Shown here one piece after another: positions 18,988-28,441 of a DNA stretch of 64,000 bases (position 1 is its first letter; every line of letters begins with the position of its first letter). The stretch is from positions 682,001 through 746,000 of the forward strand of contig NZ_JADWYJ010000002.1 in NCBI RefSeq assembly GCF_021354595.1, read 5' to 3'. Position numbers and translations under genes: made by a program. This DNA comes from Maribellus sp. CM-23 (GTDB lineage Bacteria > Bacteroidota > Bacteroidia > Bacteroidales > Prolixibacteraceae). Under the pieces are notes generated by a model, which did no database searches, had not been told where the DNA came from, and saw only the letters and a list, made by a program, of their open reading frames with translations.

Positions 18988-20058
18988 TTATTTTCTTTCT
19001 TTGAATCCGATGGTTACTTTCTGTTTTATAAATGTACCGTCAGGCAATTCTTTCCGGGGATGGATAGTATAACTGATCGGTGTAGCTATCTCAAGTAACT
19101 CCAGTACTTGCGGCAGTGTTTCATCGATCAAAGTAGCCGTGTAAGTAAACTGCCTTACCCGATTGTCAGTCAATTCAATATCCACATTGTACCAACGACT
19201 CAGACGATGTGCGATTTCTTCGATGCTCTCGTTTTTGAAGATCAGTTTTCCTTCTTTCCATGCAATGTATTTATCAATATCGCCACGGTGGGAATACACC
19301 TTATCCGTTACCCGGTTATAACTAATCTGTTCATTTGGCTCCATTTCTCCGATAAACTGTGTTTCTCCTGACGATAGTACTTTCTCAACCGCTACGCTAC
19401 CCTCCACCAATGTTGCTTCGGTGCTTACTTCATCCGTATAAGCAGATACATTAAATTCCGTTCCGAGTGCAGTTATGTTTAAATCCCGCGTTTTCACCCT
19501 GAATGGCCGTTCCTCGTCATGAGCCACAACAAAATAAGCCTCTCCACTTAAATAAATATCTCTCTTATTATCCATGAATCGTAGCGGGTAACGAAGCTTA
19601 CTTCCATTATTCAAGAATACCCGAGACCCATCGGGAAGAACAAAATTTGTTTTTGATCCGACAGGTGCGATAATCTCCAGCGTATCAGTTTGCATCGCAA
19701 CCAACGAGCTAATTTCAAAATTATGCTGCGAGAAAGTGTACAGCAAAAACGCCAACATAGGAAGCATAGCTATTGCAGCGACCTGCGTAATCCAGTTAAG
19801 CACTTTTTTCCGCTTCGTTTTGCGAACGGAGGTGGCACGTTCAATATTGATATTGTGATGAATTTTGTCGAGCAAACGATTAAAACGTTCATTTGCATTT
19901 TGGTTCGAAGTGGTGTTGTCCGTATTTTTCCATTCGTTATACAACTCCTGTTCGACGGCAACACTCCATCCTTTCGACTTCAGCCAATCAATTACTTCTT
20001 TTAATTCGGCAGAAGTGCATTGATCATTTAAAAACTTGTGTAATAATTCTTTTCTCAT
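18988..20058 (-). CDS. FecR-family anti-sigma factor
   Basis: 356 residues. N-terminal anti-sigma part to about residue 85; one membrane helix (ITQVAAIAMLPMLAFLLYTF); periplasmic FecR domain with VFLNNGSKLRYPLRF, GEAYFVV and TEFNVSAYTDE; C-terminal STN-like domain (SIEEIAHRLSRWYNVDIEL). It is partner to the sigma factor encoded 127 bp upstream and to the STN domain of the SusC encoded downstream. ATG at 20058 is a good start because the preceding codons lack a better one. Confidence 0.93.
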   Translation of the reverse strand: MRKELLHKFLNDQCTSAELKEVIDWLKSKGWSVAVEQELYNEWKNTDNTTSNQNANERFNRLLDKIHHNINIERATSVRKTKRKKVLNWITQVAAIAMLPMLAFLLYTFSQHNFEISSLVAMQTDTLEIIAPVGSKTNFVLPDGSRVFLNNGSKLRYPLRFMDNKRDIYLSGEAYFVVAHDEERPFRVKTRDLNITALGTEFNVSAYTDEVSTEATLVEGSVAVEKVLSSGETQFIGEMEPNEQISYNRVTDKVYSHRGDIDKYIAWKEGKLIFKNESIEEIAHRLSRWYNVDIELTDNRVRQFTYTATLIDETLPQVLELLEIATPISYTIHPRKELPDGTFIKQKVTIGFKERK

Positions 20059-20185
20059 TTTCTTAAAAAGGTACTCCGACTACCAAAGATTCCCATCCGG
20101 CTGCCCCAAACGGTGCAATCTTTTGGCTTACTTTTTAAGTGATACGCTTGAGAAAAGAAATACCCCTATTCGAAGAGCAGATTTT

Positions 20186-20827
20186 TTAATAAATAAAAAG
20201 ACTAATGAATAATGAATTAGCCACCAGCGACTTTCCCATGTTATCTTTCATAAACCGAAGCGCCTTGTTCATGTGGATTTCTACCGTATTGACAGAAATA
20301 TTAAGCCTCCCGGCAATCTCTTTGTAGGTAAGTTTTTCGTCCCTGCTCAGTAAAAATACTTCCCGCTGCCGTGGGCTCAACCGTTCGAGCAAGTGAAGAT
20401 AGCGGCCCTGAATTTCCTGAAAGGTTAATTCATCGATGATGTCATCTGTTTCGGGAATATGTTGCAAACCAGCCAAATGATCAAGGTATTTTTGCTCATT
20501 CATACGTTTTCGGAGCATACTCATTGTATGGTTATAGGCAATGGTAAATAAGAAAGAATCAAAAGAAGTGTGCAACTCTATTTTGTCTCTTGACCGCCAT
20601 AGTTTTAAAAAAACTTCCTGAACTATTTCTTCGGCATCCTGTTCCTGTTTAATCAACTTTAAAACAAAGCAGAACAGTCGGTTACTATAACGTAAATAAA
20701 TCTCGTCGAAAGCAAGCAGGTCACCTTCTTTCAAACGATTAATTGCCTTAAGGTTATGTTCGTTATATTCCCTCAACTCAATCACATATTTGTTTAAATC
20801 ACAAAAATGCCGACTAAAAAAATGCAT
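20186..20827 (-). CDS. ECF sigma factor with hydrophobic C-terminal tail
   Basis: 213 residues. Region 2: AEEIVQEVFLKLWRSRDKI and FLFTIAYNHTMSMLRKRM. Region 4: LSRDEKLTYKEIAGRLNISVNTVEIHMNKALRFM. The last 14 residues (about SLVANSLFISLFIY) are almost entirely hydrophobic, so the protein may touch the membrane. The first 25 residues before the sigma domain are unusual, and the real start may lie further in, although ATG 20827 is the only ATG available there. It heads region 2. Confidence 0.9.
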   Translation of the reverse strand: MHFFSRHFCDLNKYVIELREYNEHNLKAINRLKEGDLLAFDEIYLRYSNRLFCFVLKLIKQEQDAEEIVQEVFLKLWRSRDKIELHTSFDSFLFTIAYNHTMSMLRKRMNEQKYLDHLAGLQHIPETDDIIDELTFQEIQGRYLHLLERLSPRQREVFLLSRDEKLTYKEIAGRLNISVNTVEIHMNKALRFMKDNMGKSLVANSLFISLFIY

Positions 20828-21220
20828 TCCCTCGTTTTACTGTGGCATTAAATCCATCTCTGTCTATCAGAGCCATGTACCAACAGAATCAAAGGAATCA
20901 TTCTAATTTCAGCAGAGCCGACCAACACGAAAATACAGATTTCTTTTTTATCAGTGATTTCTCCCTCTTGGAATATTTACGATTTGGGGTGTAGAATGAA
21001 AAGAAATACTAAATATTCAACTTCTTCAATACTGTCAAAAACCATCTCCTAATTGAAGAATACTTATTAAAGATGTTGAAAATATCCAATTAACCTGATA
21101 AAACAGACTTATTTTAATCAATAATGGCGATCAGTCTTAAAATTTGCCGGTTCTGAACTCCTTTTTATTGGTATAGTTTAACTTCGATACGATGAAACTT
21201 TTGAACTTTCATCGTTCTAT
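20828..21220. other. Intergenic stretch between regions 2 and 3, with 3' hairpin
   Basis: 393 bp of AT-rich DNA. ACGATGAAA (21189-21197) pairs with TTTCATCGT (21207-21215) only a few bases after the rhamnosidase stop at 21221. This is a possible weak 3' stem, but it has no U-tract. The region 2 sigma promoter must lie in the left part; no convincing TAnnTTTG box was found. No gene was found. Confidence 0.45.
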
Positions 21221-23734
21221 TCATAAGGTTATTTTAATTAAAAATTCGCCTTCTGGCAACTCTATATCATTTACAGAACAGCGCTCTGGCTGCATCTTCC
21301 TCATATGGCCTTCCGTCCTTTGATATACTTTCATCCCTTTCAAATACTCTTCCCGTAACCTTAGTGTTGCTGTAGTTCCTTTGGGAACCGTAATCTCCAT
21401 AGACAGAGATTGCCTATCGTCCTTTTTCCACCCAATAACTATTTCCCCGAAAGGAGAATTGTAGGTACAGTTTACAAAGTGAATATCTTTTGGGAAAAGT
21501 GGATTTAAAACAAATTTTTTAAATCCCGGGGAATCAGGATCTGGACGAACTCCTATCAAATATCTATAAAACCATGCAGAAACAGAACCAAACATAGGAT
21601 GACAGTTAGAATATATGTCATCACTTTCTTCCCATGTCTCCCATAAAGTTGTTGCTCCTTGTTTTATCATATACCCCCAGCCGGGAAACTCAGTACTATT
21701 GATAATATCAAATACCCGATCAGCATACCCCAACTCAGACAGTACCTCTAAAATATATTTCGTTCCAAAAATTCCTGTTGTTAAGTGTTTGGAAGGTGCA
21801 TCATCAATAGTCTTTATAAGTTCGAAAACTGCTTGCTCTTTATCCTCCTCCGGAATTATATCACATTCTAAAAGCAGTGTATAAAACGTTTGTTTATTGT
21901 ATTTCTCATTTGAATCATCTAATTTCTCAATCGCTCTAACTCTTTCTTCTTCTGGCAATGTATTAATATAGGACATAGAAGCCTCGTACGATTGTCTAAT
22001 TATCATATCCTCTTTCAATCCGCCATCCCAATACATATGTCTTAGCTTGTTTCTAATTTCATTTTCCAACTTTGCAAACCGTTTTTTATTCTCGCGATCA
22101 TCCATAATTGCGGCAAATTTTTTCATTGTTTGTGCAGTCTTTAAATACACACATGTCCCTAATAGTTGTATCGGTACATTAACCAAAGATTCATGGTCGC
22201 TGATTCCTCTATCAACTATTCCATTAGCATGAATACGGGAAGCCTTTTCCATCCATTGTAAATTAAAATCATAGAAATCTCTTATTATTGCAGTATCTCC
22301 ATAATAGATAAAAAGATTATTTTGCAGCTCGAAAAATGAAGCTTCATAATTTAATCCGCAATACTGTAATCCGACATAAGGAGCTGCATCTATAAAAACA
22401 GAATCACGCCAGGCGTCAACCCAGTCATAAAGAACTTTACGGTAAAAATCTGCCATTTCAAAATTACACACAAATGCCTCACTTGTAACCATTAAATCTC
22501 CACCATAACCAAATTTCTCGCGCCCGGGACAGTCTGATTGTACACTCATCAAATTGCTAAGAAATGTTCGCACGGTTGCTTCCTGTATTGAATTAATAAG
22601 ATTATTTGAGGTCGTCAGGTAATTCCCATTAATAACATTTGTCCCCAATACTAATCCGCTAATATCCTCAAAGAGAGGTGCTTTTTTCAACCCGGAAATC
22701 TCAATATAACGGAATACCCGGTAAGAAAAAATTGGAGAATATTCAATATTATTTTGAGCTCCAAAGACAAACATTCCCCCCTGATAAGCCACTTCCGGGG
22801 CCCCTGCACCACCTATCCCTTTTGACTTTATCTGACCTGCAACAGCTGTCATCGGATTTAATGTATTATCATCATAAATTCTTTCTCCAAAGCGAAATGA
22901 AATAGAATCTCCATATTCTCCATGCATTCTGATTTTAAAAGTTCCTGTAAAGTTTTCTCCCATGTCAACTAGGAATACATTTTTTGAGGATTCTATAATC
23001 TTTATAGGCTTTTTAATACCTATCAACTGAATAGGAGGAAAAAATGTTTTTTGCAGAATTCCTCCTGGTCCTTCTTTTACAACAGCACTATTCCAAGAAG
23101 AATCATCGTAACCGGGCCGATTCCATCCACATATCTCTTTTCGGGCATCATAAACCTCTCCCAGATAAACATTATTTCGGATAACTGGCCCATAATTATA
23201 TTTCCATCTTTTATCGGAAATAAATTCTTCAACCTCACCACTGGTATACTCCACTATTATTTTTGCAATAAGTACAGGTCTTCCTGTTGCCAGATAATCC
23301 CGGAGATTGTATTTCCCCCAGAACTTCATTGGAAGAGAATTATAAAAGCCATTTCCGAGTGAAATTCCAACACAATTGATGCCTTCTTGCAGTTCTTTTG
23401 AAATATCATATTCCGAATAATATATTCTTTTCCGAAAATCAGTCCATGCCGGGTCGCAATAAACCCCATTCATAATATCAATACCGTTTAAAGAAGCTTG
23501 ATAATAACCAGCAGCCGTAACTAATAGCTTGGCGGTTTTTATACCATTTTTAACAGTAAATTCGTTACGAAACAACGGAGCTGGATCATCACTATACAAA
23601 AGTGAATCACATTTAGGTTCCTCTTTCTCATCTCCAATCCAGCAAGCATTCTCTAAACTGTTTACTTTTTGCGCTACGCCTTTATTTACACACAAAATCG
23701 AGGCGATGAAAAAAACTATGACTAAAAACTTCAT
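21221..23734 (-). CDS. GH78-type alpha-L-rhamnosidase
   Basis: 837 residues with a Sec signal peptide (to about 21). N-terminal beta-sandwich domains (LLVTAAGYYQASLNG, YDARKEICGWNRPGYDDSSW, DMGENFTG) precede an (alpha/alpha)6 barrel. The GH78 catalytic signature reads DCPGREKFGYGGD at residues 401-413, with Glu406 as the likely general acid. A C-terminal sandwich follows (GWGYMIKQGATTLWETWEES, then the last about 90 residues). The enzyme should release terminal alpha-L-rhamnose in the periplasm by inversion. It is the last gene of region 3, 85 bp after the esterase gene. Confidence 0.85.
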   Translation of the reverse strand: MKFLVIVFFIASILCVNKGVAQKVNSLENACWIGDEKEEPKCDSLLYSDDPAPLFRNEFTVKNGIKTAKLLVTAAGYYQASLNGIDIMNGVYCDPAWTDFRKRIYYSEYDISKELQEGINCVGISLGNGFYNSLPMKFWGKYNLRDYLATGRPVLIAKIIVEYTSGEVEEFISDKRWKYNYGPVIRNNVYLGEVYDARKEICGWNRPGYDDSSWNSAVVKEGPGGILQKTFFPPIQLIGIKKPIKIIESSKNVFLVDMGENFTGTFKIRMHGEYGDSISFRFGERIYDDNTLNPMTAVAGQIKSKGIGGAGAPEVAYQGGMFVFGAQNNIEYSPIFSYRVFRYIEISGLKKAPLFEDISGLVLGTNVINGNYLTTSNNLINSIQEATVRTFLSNLMSVQSDCPGREKFGYGGDLMVTSEAFVCNFEMADFYRKVLYDWVDAWRDSVFIDAAPYVGLQYCGLNYEASFFELQNNLFIYYGDTAIIRDFYDFNLQWMEKASRIHANGIVDRGISDHESLVNVPIQLLGTCVYLKTAQTMKKFAAIMDDRENKKRFAKLENEIRNKLRHMYWDGGLKEDMIIRQSYEASMSYINTLPEEERVRAIEKLDDSNEKYNKQTFYTLLLECDIIPEEDKEQAVFELIKTIDDAPSKHLTTGIFGTKYILEVLSELGYADRVFDIINSTEFPGWGYMIKQGATTLWETWEESDDIYSNCHPMFGSVSAWFYRYLIGVRPDPDSPGFKKFVLNPLFPKDIHFVNCTYNSPFGEIVIGWKKDDRQSLSMEITVPKGTTATLRLREEYLKGMKVYQRTEGHMRKMQPERCSVNDIELPEGEFLIKITL

Positions 23735-23819
23735 TCTTAAATCTTTAATTTGGCTTCCAGGTCAAAAAATACGTGGAAAATAATTAACATAAAATGCTCT
23801 AATAAAAACACAACCTGTA

Positions 23820-25241
23820 CTAATTGTCCCAAGAATCTGTTCTGAAAGATGATACAGGCAAACCATTTGTACCAAATAATGTTGCCTTAAAATAATTTTT
23901 CCACCCATAACGTATAGCAACAGGCTCTGACACTTTTTCTGATGTTAGAGTAACTACGTTATCGAAATGAACATCAAATTGCACTTCTGCGGGGTAAAAC
24001 TTTTTGTCGGATCCGGCAATTTCAAACCCTGTTCTTTCATTCTCATTAAATGCCACTCCCATAGGAGAATCAAAAGAAACAAGTATCTTATCCTGCTTGA
24101 TTTCAATGCTTTTGTATTGTGGTGACTGATATTCAAGAAAATCCATTCCATAGGTTTTTCCCAGGGCCAAATAGGCAAAGCGCTCCCCAACTTCTCTTTT
24201 TTTCGGAGGATGAATGCAAAGCGAATCACCAACATCTAACAAAACGACCATGCCAGTGTTTGGCTGTTTGCTTGCTATCTTTAATTGGGCTTCTCTCATC
24301 AATGCACTATGAGGTGCTTTATCCATATTTTCATAAGCGAAAGGAGCAATCTGTGCAAAATAGATTGGAAAATCTCCTATGTCCCATCTTTTTATCCAAT
24401 CGTTATGCATCGCTTTAAAAAGGTCTGGATACTGTTTGTAGATATCGCGGTTTGATTCTCCCTGATACCACAAAACACCTTTTATACCATATCCTGTAAT
24501 TCCATTGAGCATCCCATTAAAAAGAACTGTGGGAGTTTGCATTTTCACTTTATTGTCCTCTTCATTTTCTGGCAGCTTAATAAAACGGAATGGAGTTAGG
24601 GACTCTTTAGACATCCATGCTTCTATTCTTGATCCTCCCCACGCACTAACAATTATACCGATGGGAACATTTAAGGTCTTCTGAAGTTTTCGGGCGAAGA
24701 AATAAGCAACTGCAGAAAAACTGCCTGTTGTATTTGGTGATGCTATTTGCCAGATGCCTTGCACTTCATCTTGTTCCTCGAGTGTACTCAATTGTTGAAC
24801 GCCAAAATATCTCACATAATCGTTTTCCGAATTAACAATGGCATCAAGCGATCCATCAACTCCCTGATTAGGTGCTCCCCTCAATGGAAATGCCATATTG
24901 CTTTGCCCACTGCACAACCAAACTTCACCTATTAATATATGATTAAGTGACTGCATCTCTTTACCAGATGAAACTGTCAGATTATGTTTCTCATATGATG
25001 CCTCAGGTGTTTTTATTTTAATCTGCCACGTGCTGTCTTTTGATGCAATATTTAAATAAGTCGTATCAGACCAGGATACTAAAATTTCAACCTTTTGTCC
25101 GGGTGCTGCTTTACCCCAAACAGCCACGTCTGTTTGTTGCTGCAAGACCATGCCATCAGCAAATAATCTGGGCAATGAGATTTGTGCCGACAGCGAAATT
25201 GAAAATGAAATGACTAAAATGAAAATTGTTATTTTATGCAT
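23820..25241 (-). CDS. Sialate O-acetylesterase-like carbohydrate esterase (SASA family)
   Basis: 473 residues with a signal peptide (to about 20). An N-terminal sandwich (VLQQQTDVAVWGKAAPGQKVEI) is followed by the SGNH-like catalytic core with GEVWLCSGQSNMAFPL (SGQSN at 111-115; Ser114 the likely nucleophile), WYQGESNRD in the middle and an Asp/His region GDSLCIHPP. SASA-family proteins remove O-acetyl groups from sialate and also from plant or microbial polysaccharides. With a rhamnosidase next door, removal of acetyl groups from a rhamnose-containing glycan is more likely than sialate catabolism; no sialidase or aldolase was seen. Confidence 0.85.
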   Translation of the reverse strand: MHKITIFILVISFSISLSAQISLPRLFADGMVLQQQTDVAVWGKAAPGQKVEILVSWSDTTYLNIASKDSTWQIKIKTPEASYEKHNLTVSSGKEMQSLNHILIGEVWLCSGQSNMAFPLRGAPNQGVDGSLDAIVNSENDYVRYFGVQQLSTLEEQDEVQGIWQIASPNTTGSFSAVAYFFARKLQKTLNVPIGIIVSAWGGSRIEAWMSKESLTPFRFIKLPENEEDNKVKMQTPTVLFNGMLNGITGYGIKGVLWYQGESNRDIYKQYPDLFKAMHNDWIKRWDIGDFPIYFAQIAPFAYENMDKAPHSALMREAQLKIASKQPNTGMVVLLDVGDSLCIHPPKKREVGERFAYLALGKTYGMDFLEYQSPQYKSIEIKQDKILVSFDSPMGVAFNENERTGFEIAGSDKKFYPAEVQFDVHFDNVVTLTSEKVSEPVAIRYGWKNYFKATLFGTNGLPVSSFRTDSWDN

Positions 25242-25262
25242 AACTTATTCCTTTTAACATAT

Positions 25263-26594
25263 TTATTTTCGAGGTAATAGAAATAACCGCCCTGCGCCAG
25301 AATTTAAGGAAATCTGTAATCCGTCCATATCTGGGCTGTCATCAATAATGGTGGTCTCTAATCCAGAATTTTGATCGATCTCAATTATCTCCTCCGGATT
25401 CGCATCAAAAACAACTGTTGGCCAAGCAGTATAAGCATAGCTATAATTATTGATAAGCACTGCTCTTCGTCCATCTGAATGAATAAACTCACCTATTAAA
25501 TAATCTCCCTCTGTCAGTTCTGTAATACAAGTTCCTTTAAGAATCTTATTTGGATTATCATTTCTGGAAACCCGATAAACTCCAGTACTTTCCAAGTTCA
25601 TTAGGACATTTCCAAGATTTTTAATGCCAAGATTGATGCGCTTTGCTTCTTCGTAGTGTCTTGTTTTTCTCCCATCAACGGTAAGAATAGCTCCCCCTTT
25701 TTCAAAGATACTTCCATGTGAGCCAGATGGACTTTGATAACAGAAATAAAGTATCCCCTTAGCCCCATATGCAATTGATGTATACACCTGCCAACGAAGT
25801 TGAGCCTCTGTTGGATCAGAATGCTGTCCGAATGGCATAACATTGAAAAAGTTCCAAAATGGTATTCCTTTTTTCATAGAAACTTCTCGAAGTACTTCCA
25901 GGTTTTCACAATATCCTGTTCTTGAAATTTTTTCTATTAAAGGATTCTCCTTATCCAGTACCCAGTCACTCGTATGATCAAGGTTTAATGCAGATATATC
26001 TGGCTCCATATATGGATAATGATCCATGCAGAGAACTTCGGGATTTACCTCATTTACAAAACGAGTAACATGTTCTTCATAACTTGCGGTTCCCAATTGT
26101 TCAGAAGAGGCATAATTAGGGAAAAGATTTATAAAAGCTAGCTTTCCTGGCCGATTCGTTTTCAAATAGTTGACCATATAACTTAGATTTGGAAAGTCTT
26201 TCGAACTAGGTTCATCTCTAAGCATATAGCCCCAACAAGCATCATAATCCGGAAAACTTTCGTGCCGCATTACTTCTGCGCTTGCCTTTCTCCCTTCCGT
26301 AGCTCCTTTAACAAAACCAGGAAGAGAAACAATAGCAGCCATTCCATATTTTTTGCAAAGCTCTAATTGTTTTCTCACATTGGCCTCAGTATTAGCACCA
26401 AATCCTCCCATAACAACGTTAAAATGAGCATCAGCAATTTCTTTATAACGAATATCCATTTTATCATCAACAGGAGGATCATACCAAAAACTAATTACAA
26501 AACGATCTTGCTCAAATCGAACTTCTTTTTTCTTATCAATCGGAACAAACCCAAGCAGCAAGAAGCCTATCAAGGGTAATATTTTGGTTGTCAT
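25263..26594 (-). CDS. Putative (beta/alpha)8-barrel glycoside hydrolase, family not recognised
   Basis: About 443 residues. N-terminal hydrophobic signal (ILPLIGFLLLGFVPI) without a lipobox Cys. Barrel-like motifs: VISFWYDPP, WGYMLRDEPSSKDFP (a strand-end Glu in DEP), VLCMDHYPY, IPFWNFFNVMPFG, GAKGILYFCYQSP. A C-terminal beta domain follows (RRAVLINNYSYAY). I do not recognise the CAZy family; GH42- or GH5-like superfamilies fit in general shape. The DEP Glu is a candidate acid/base, and a second catalytic Glu is not obvious. The frame reaches a TTG at 26600; ATG 26594 is preferred. It lies between the tandem lipoproteins and the esterase. Confidence 0.6.
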   Translation of the reverse strand: MTTKILPLIGFLLLGFVPIDKKKEVRFEQDRFVISFWYDPPVDDKMDIRYKEIADAHFNVVMGGFGANTEANVRKQLELCKKYGMAAIVSLPGFVKGATEGRKASAEVMRHESFPDYDACWGYMLRDEPSSKDFPNLSYMVNYLKTNRPGKLAFINLFPNYASSEQLGTASYEEHVTRFVNEVNPEVLCMDHYPYMEPDISALNLDHTSDWVLDKENPLIEKISRTGYCENLEVLREVSMKKGIPFWNFFNVMPFGQHSDPTEAQLRWQVYTSIAYGAKGILYFCYQSPSGSHGSIFEKGGAILTVDGRKTRHYEEAKRINLGIKNLGNVLMNLESTGVYRVSRNDNPNKILKGTCITELTEGDYLIGEFIHSDGRRAVLINNYSYAYTAWPTVVFDANPEEIIEIDQNSGLETTIIDDSPDMDGLQISLNSGAGRLFLLPRK

Positions 26595-26834
26595 ATACAA
26601 AAATTTAATGGTTTATCTAAATTGATTCTTTACTAATGGTCTATCACCGTTATTCGAATGATCATATATAAAAGGCACTCAAAAGTCTAAAAAGTGTAGC
26701 CAATAGCATTATCTTTTCTATTAACTGATTTTCACGCAGAGTATCTCTTATTCAGTTAGCCTATATCTTATATAGACATTTTATCTTCCAAAAAAATAAT
26801 TAGAACAAAGACCTACTGCATCGACCTTACTAAA

Positions 26835-28397
26835 TCAATTATTAACGATTGCGTTACCTATTATTTTCTGGACTTTTAGCGAAAGAGGCAATTGATCAGG
26901 CTGTTGATGTGTCCATAGTCCAAAATTCCAAATGCCTTTGATTTTATTATTTTGAAGAGCGTAGTTGTAAAATTTCCAATTCATTTCAGCAACTTCGGCA
27001 TCAGTTTCTGTTCCTTGAAAAAATGTTTGAGGGACCAGAAATATATCTTTTTCAGGCTGAGCCTGCATCAAAAGATTATTCATATTTTCAATCTGGTCAA
27101 ATTTATTTAGTGCCACATATTTATCTGCTCCTACCCAATCAATATTACAATTAATATCAGAAATGCGAGTGTCTTCAGTATCTTCAATGGTAGGATATGC
27201 AAAAACAGTAATAATTGGCATATTCGGTAAATCAGCTCGTATCTGATCCAAAACCATGTTGTAATCATCCACATTTATATTGGCGGCCCAAAACGGCTCA
27301 TCTACTAGATAGATAGCCCTTATTTTGTCGATATTGGCTTTAATATGAACAAGTTTTTCAGCCCATAATGCCTGCCAATTGGAATTAAGTGCACCATCTG
27401 AGCCTCCCCAAAACTCCCACCTAGCCTGTAATACATGCTTTTTTTCATTTGGCAGATCATTTCTAATTTTCTCGATAAAATTGAAGTTGGTATAAGCCGA
27501 TACTTCTGTTAAATGTTCCCCATAATAACCAGAAGCCCAATAATATCCATAATAAAGCAAGTGGCTTTCGCTTTGACTGAATCTTGTAGAAACAATCACC
27601 TCATCAATCCAGGATACATTTCCGCTTTCCTTTTCGATCTCAGCTCCCAAGAATAGATAAGCTGTTTTAGGCAGGTCTTCGTCTAAAACTGCCGAGATTT
27701 CCTGACCATTAATATGTCCAACTAATTGTCCAGGGGTTATGATTAACATTACCTCATATTCATCTGCGTCAGAAACTGTTCCTGTAACTGTTTTTTGATT
27801 TCCATTCTGATATACTTTTACCTCGCCATTAGAAGCGATTGAGAACCCAAACTGAGTTGCTTTTACATACCCTTTTTTTCCAGTAACTGCATCCAACATA
27901 AATGAAGTCCAACTATCACTTTCTCTGTCTTCTTTTATTGGATTTGTAACAAAACTTACTTTATACCCATCATCAGAACCTGATTCTATTGGGTCAAGCA
28001 ACATTACAGCTGCATTTTCGACATGAAAAGAGATAGCATTGGGCTTTGCGGGATGATTTACTTGAGAATACCATTGAGAAGGATGTTTTTCAACTTCTTC
28101 CCCCTCTTTTCTTGTCCACAAGCTACTTTTTAATGCACCATGCAGTCGCCTGTTTTCCAAATTATCGTTTAACCCCGTTTCCGGGGTAGTTACATCTGCA
28201 TCATCAAAAGTTTCAATAAGTTTAAATTCCCAATCATAAGAACTCGCATTGGGTACTATTTCATCAATAATTCTCTCAGCACAGCCATTATCTTCCGTTG
28301 GTAATTCTTGTTGCGGAATATCATCAGATTCCTCACTACAGCCAAAAATACTGACCAAAAGAAACAGATAGTATAATCTTCTATTTATATTTTTCAT
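26835..28397 (-). CDS. Lipoprotein with jelly-roll and barrel domains, copy B of a tandem pair
   Basis: 520 residues, lipobox SIFGC (Cys at about 20). Residues about 55-275 look like a concanavalin/LamG-type beta-sandwich (WYSQVNHPAKPNAISFHVENAAVML, SWTSFMLDAVTGKKGY, ISWIDE-type strands). Residues about 280-515 resemble a (beta/alpha)8 barrel with LYYGYYWASGYYGEHLTEV, AIYLVDEPFW, DWVGADKYVAL, IFLVPQTFF and GIWNFGLWTHQQPD. No named family was recognised. It is a tandem paralogue of 28442-29980, with the same layout and near-identical motifs. The conserved Asp-Glu-Pro after a strand and the carbohydrate-binding sandwich suggest a surface glycan-binding enzyme, but activity is unproven. Confidence 0.6.
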   Translation of the reverse strand: MKNINRRLYYLFLLVSIFGCSEESDDIPQQELPTEDNGCAERIIDEIVPNASSYDWEFKLIETFDDADVTTPETGLNDNLENRRLHGALKSSLWTRKEGEEVEKHPSQWYSQVNHPAKPNAISFHVENAAVMLLDPIESGSDDGYKVSFVTNPIKEDRESDSWTSFMLDAVTGKKGYVKATQFGFSIASNGEVKVYQNGNQKTVTGTVSDADEYEVMLIITPGQLVGHINGQEISAVLDEDLPKTAYLFLGAEIEKESGNVSWIDEVIVSTRFSQSESHLLYYGYYWASGYYGEHLTEVSAYTNFNFIEKIRNDLPNEKKHVLQARWEFWGGSDGALNSNWQALWAEKLVHIKANIDKIRAIYLVDEPFWAANINVDDYNMVLDQIRADLPNMPIITVFAYPTIEDTEDTRISDINCNIDWVGADKYVALNKFDQIENMNNLLMQAQPEKDIFLVPQTFFQGTETDAEVAEMNWKFYNYALQNNKIKGIWNFGLWTHQQPDQLPLSLKVQKIIGNAIVNN

Positions 28398-28441
28398 TTA
28401 TTATTCTTTTCTATAATCCATTGATTGATTTTTCTGAAGGC

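Noticed and set aside
23820..25241. Sialic acid catabolism suggested by the sialate-O-acetylesterase-like gene
   Set aside because: No sialidase, lyase or epimerase gene was seen in the window, and the neighbours point to a rhamnose-containing glycan.
26722..26775. Inverted repeat TAACTGA/TCAGTTA (26722-26758) and palindrome CTATATCTTATATAG (26761-26775) in the gap between the tandem lipoprotein and the barrel protein genes
   Set aside because: The 7-bp stem with a 23-base loop and an AT-only palindrome are expected by chance in such AT-rich DNA; no U-tract or promoter fits.
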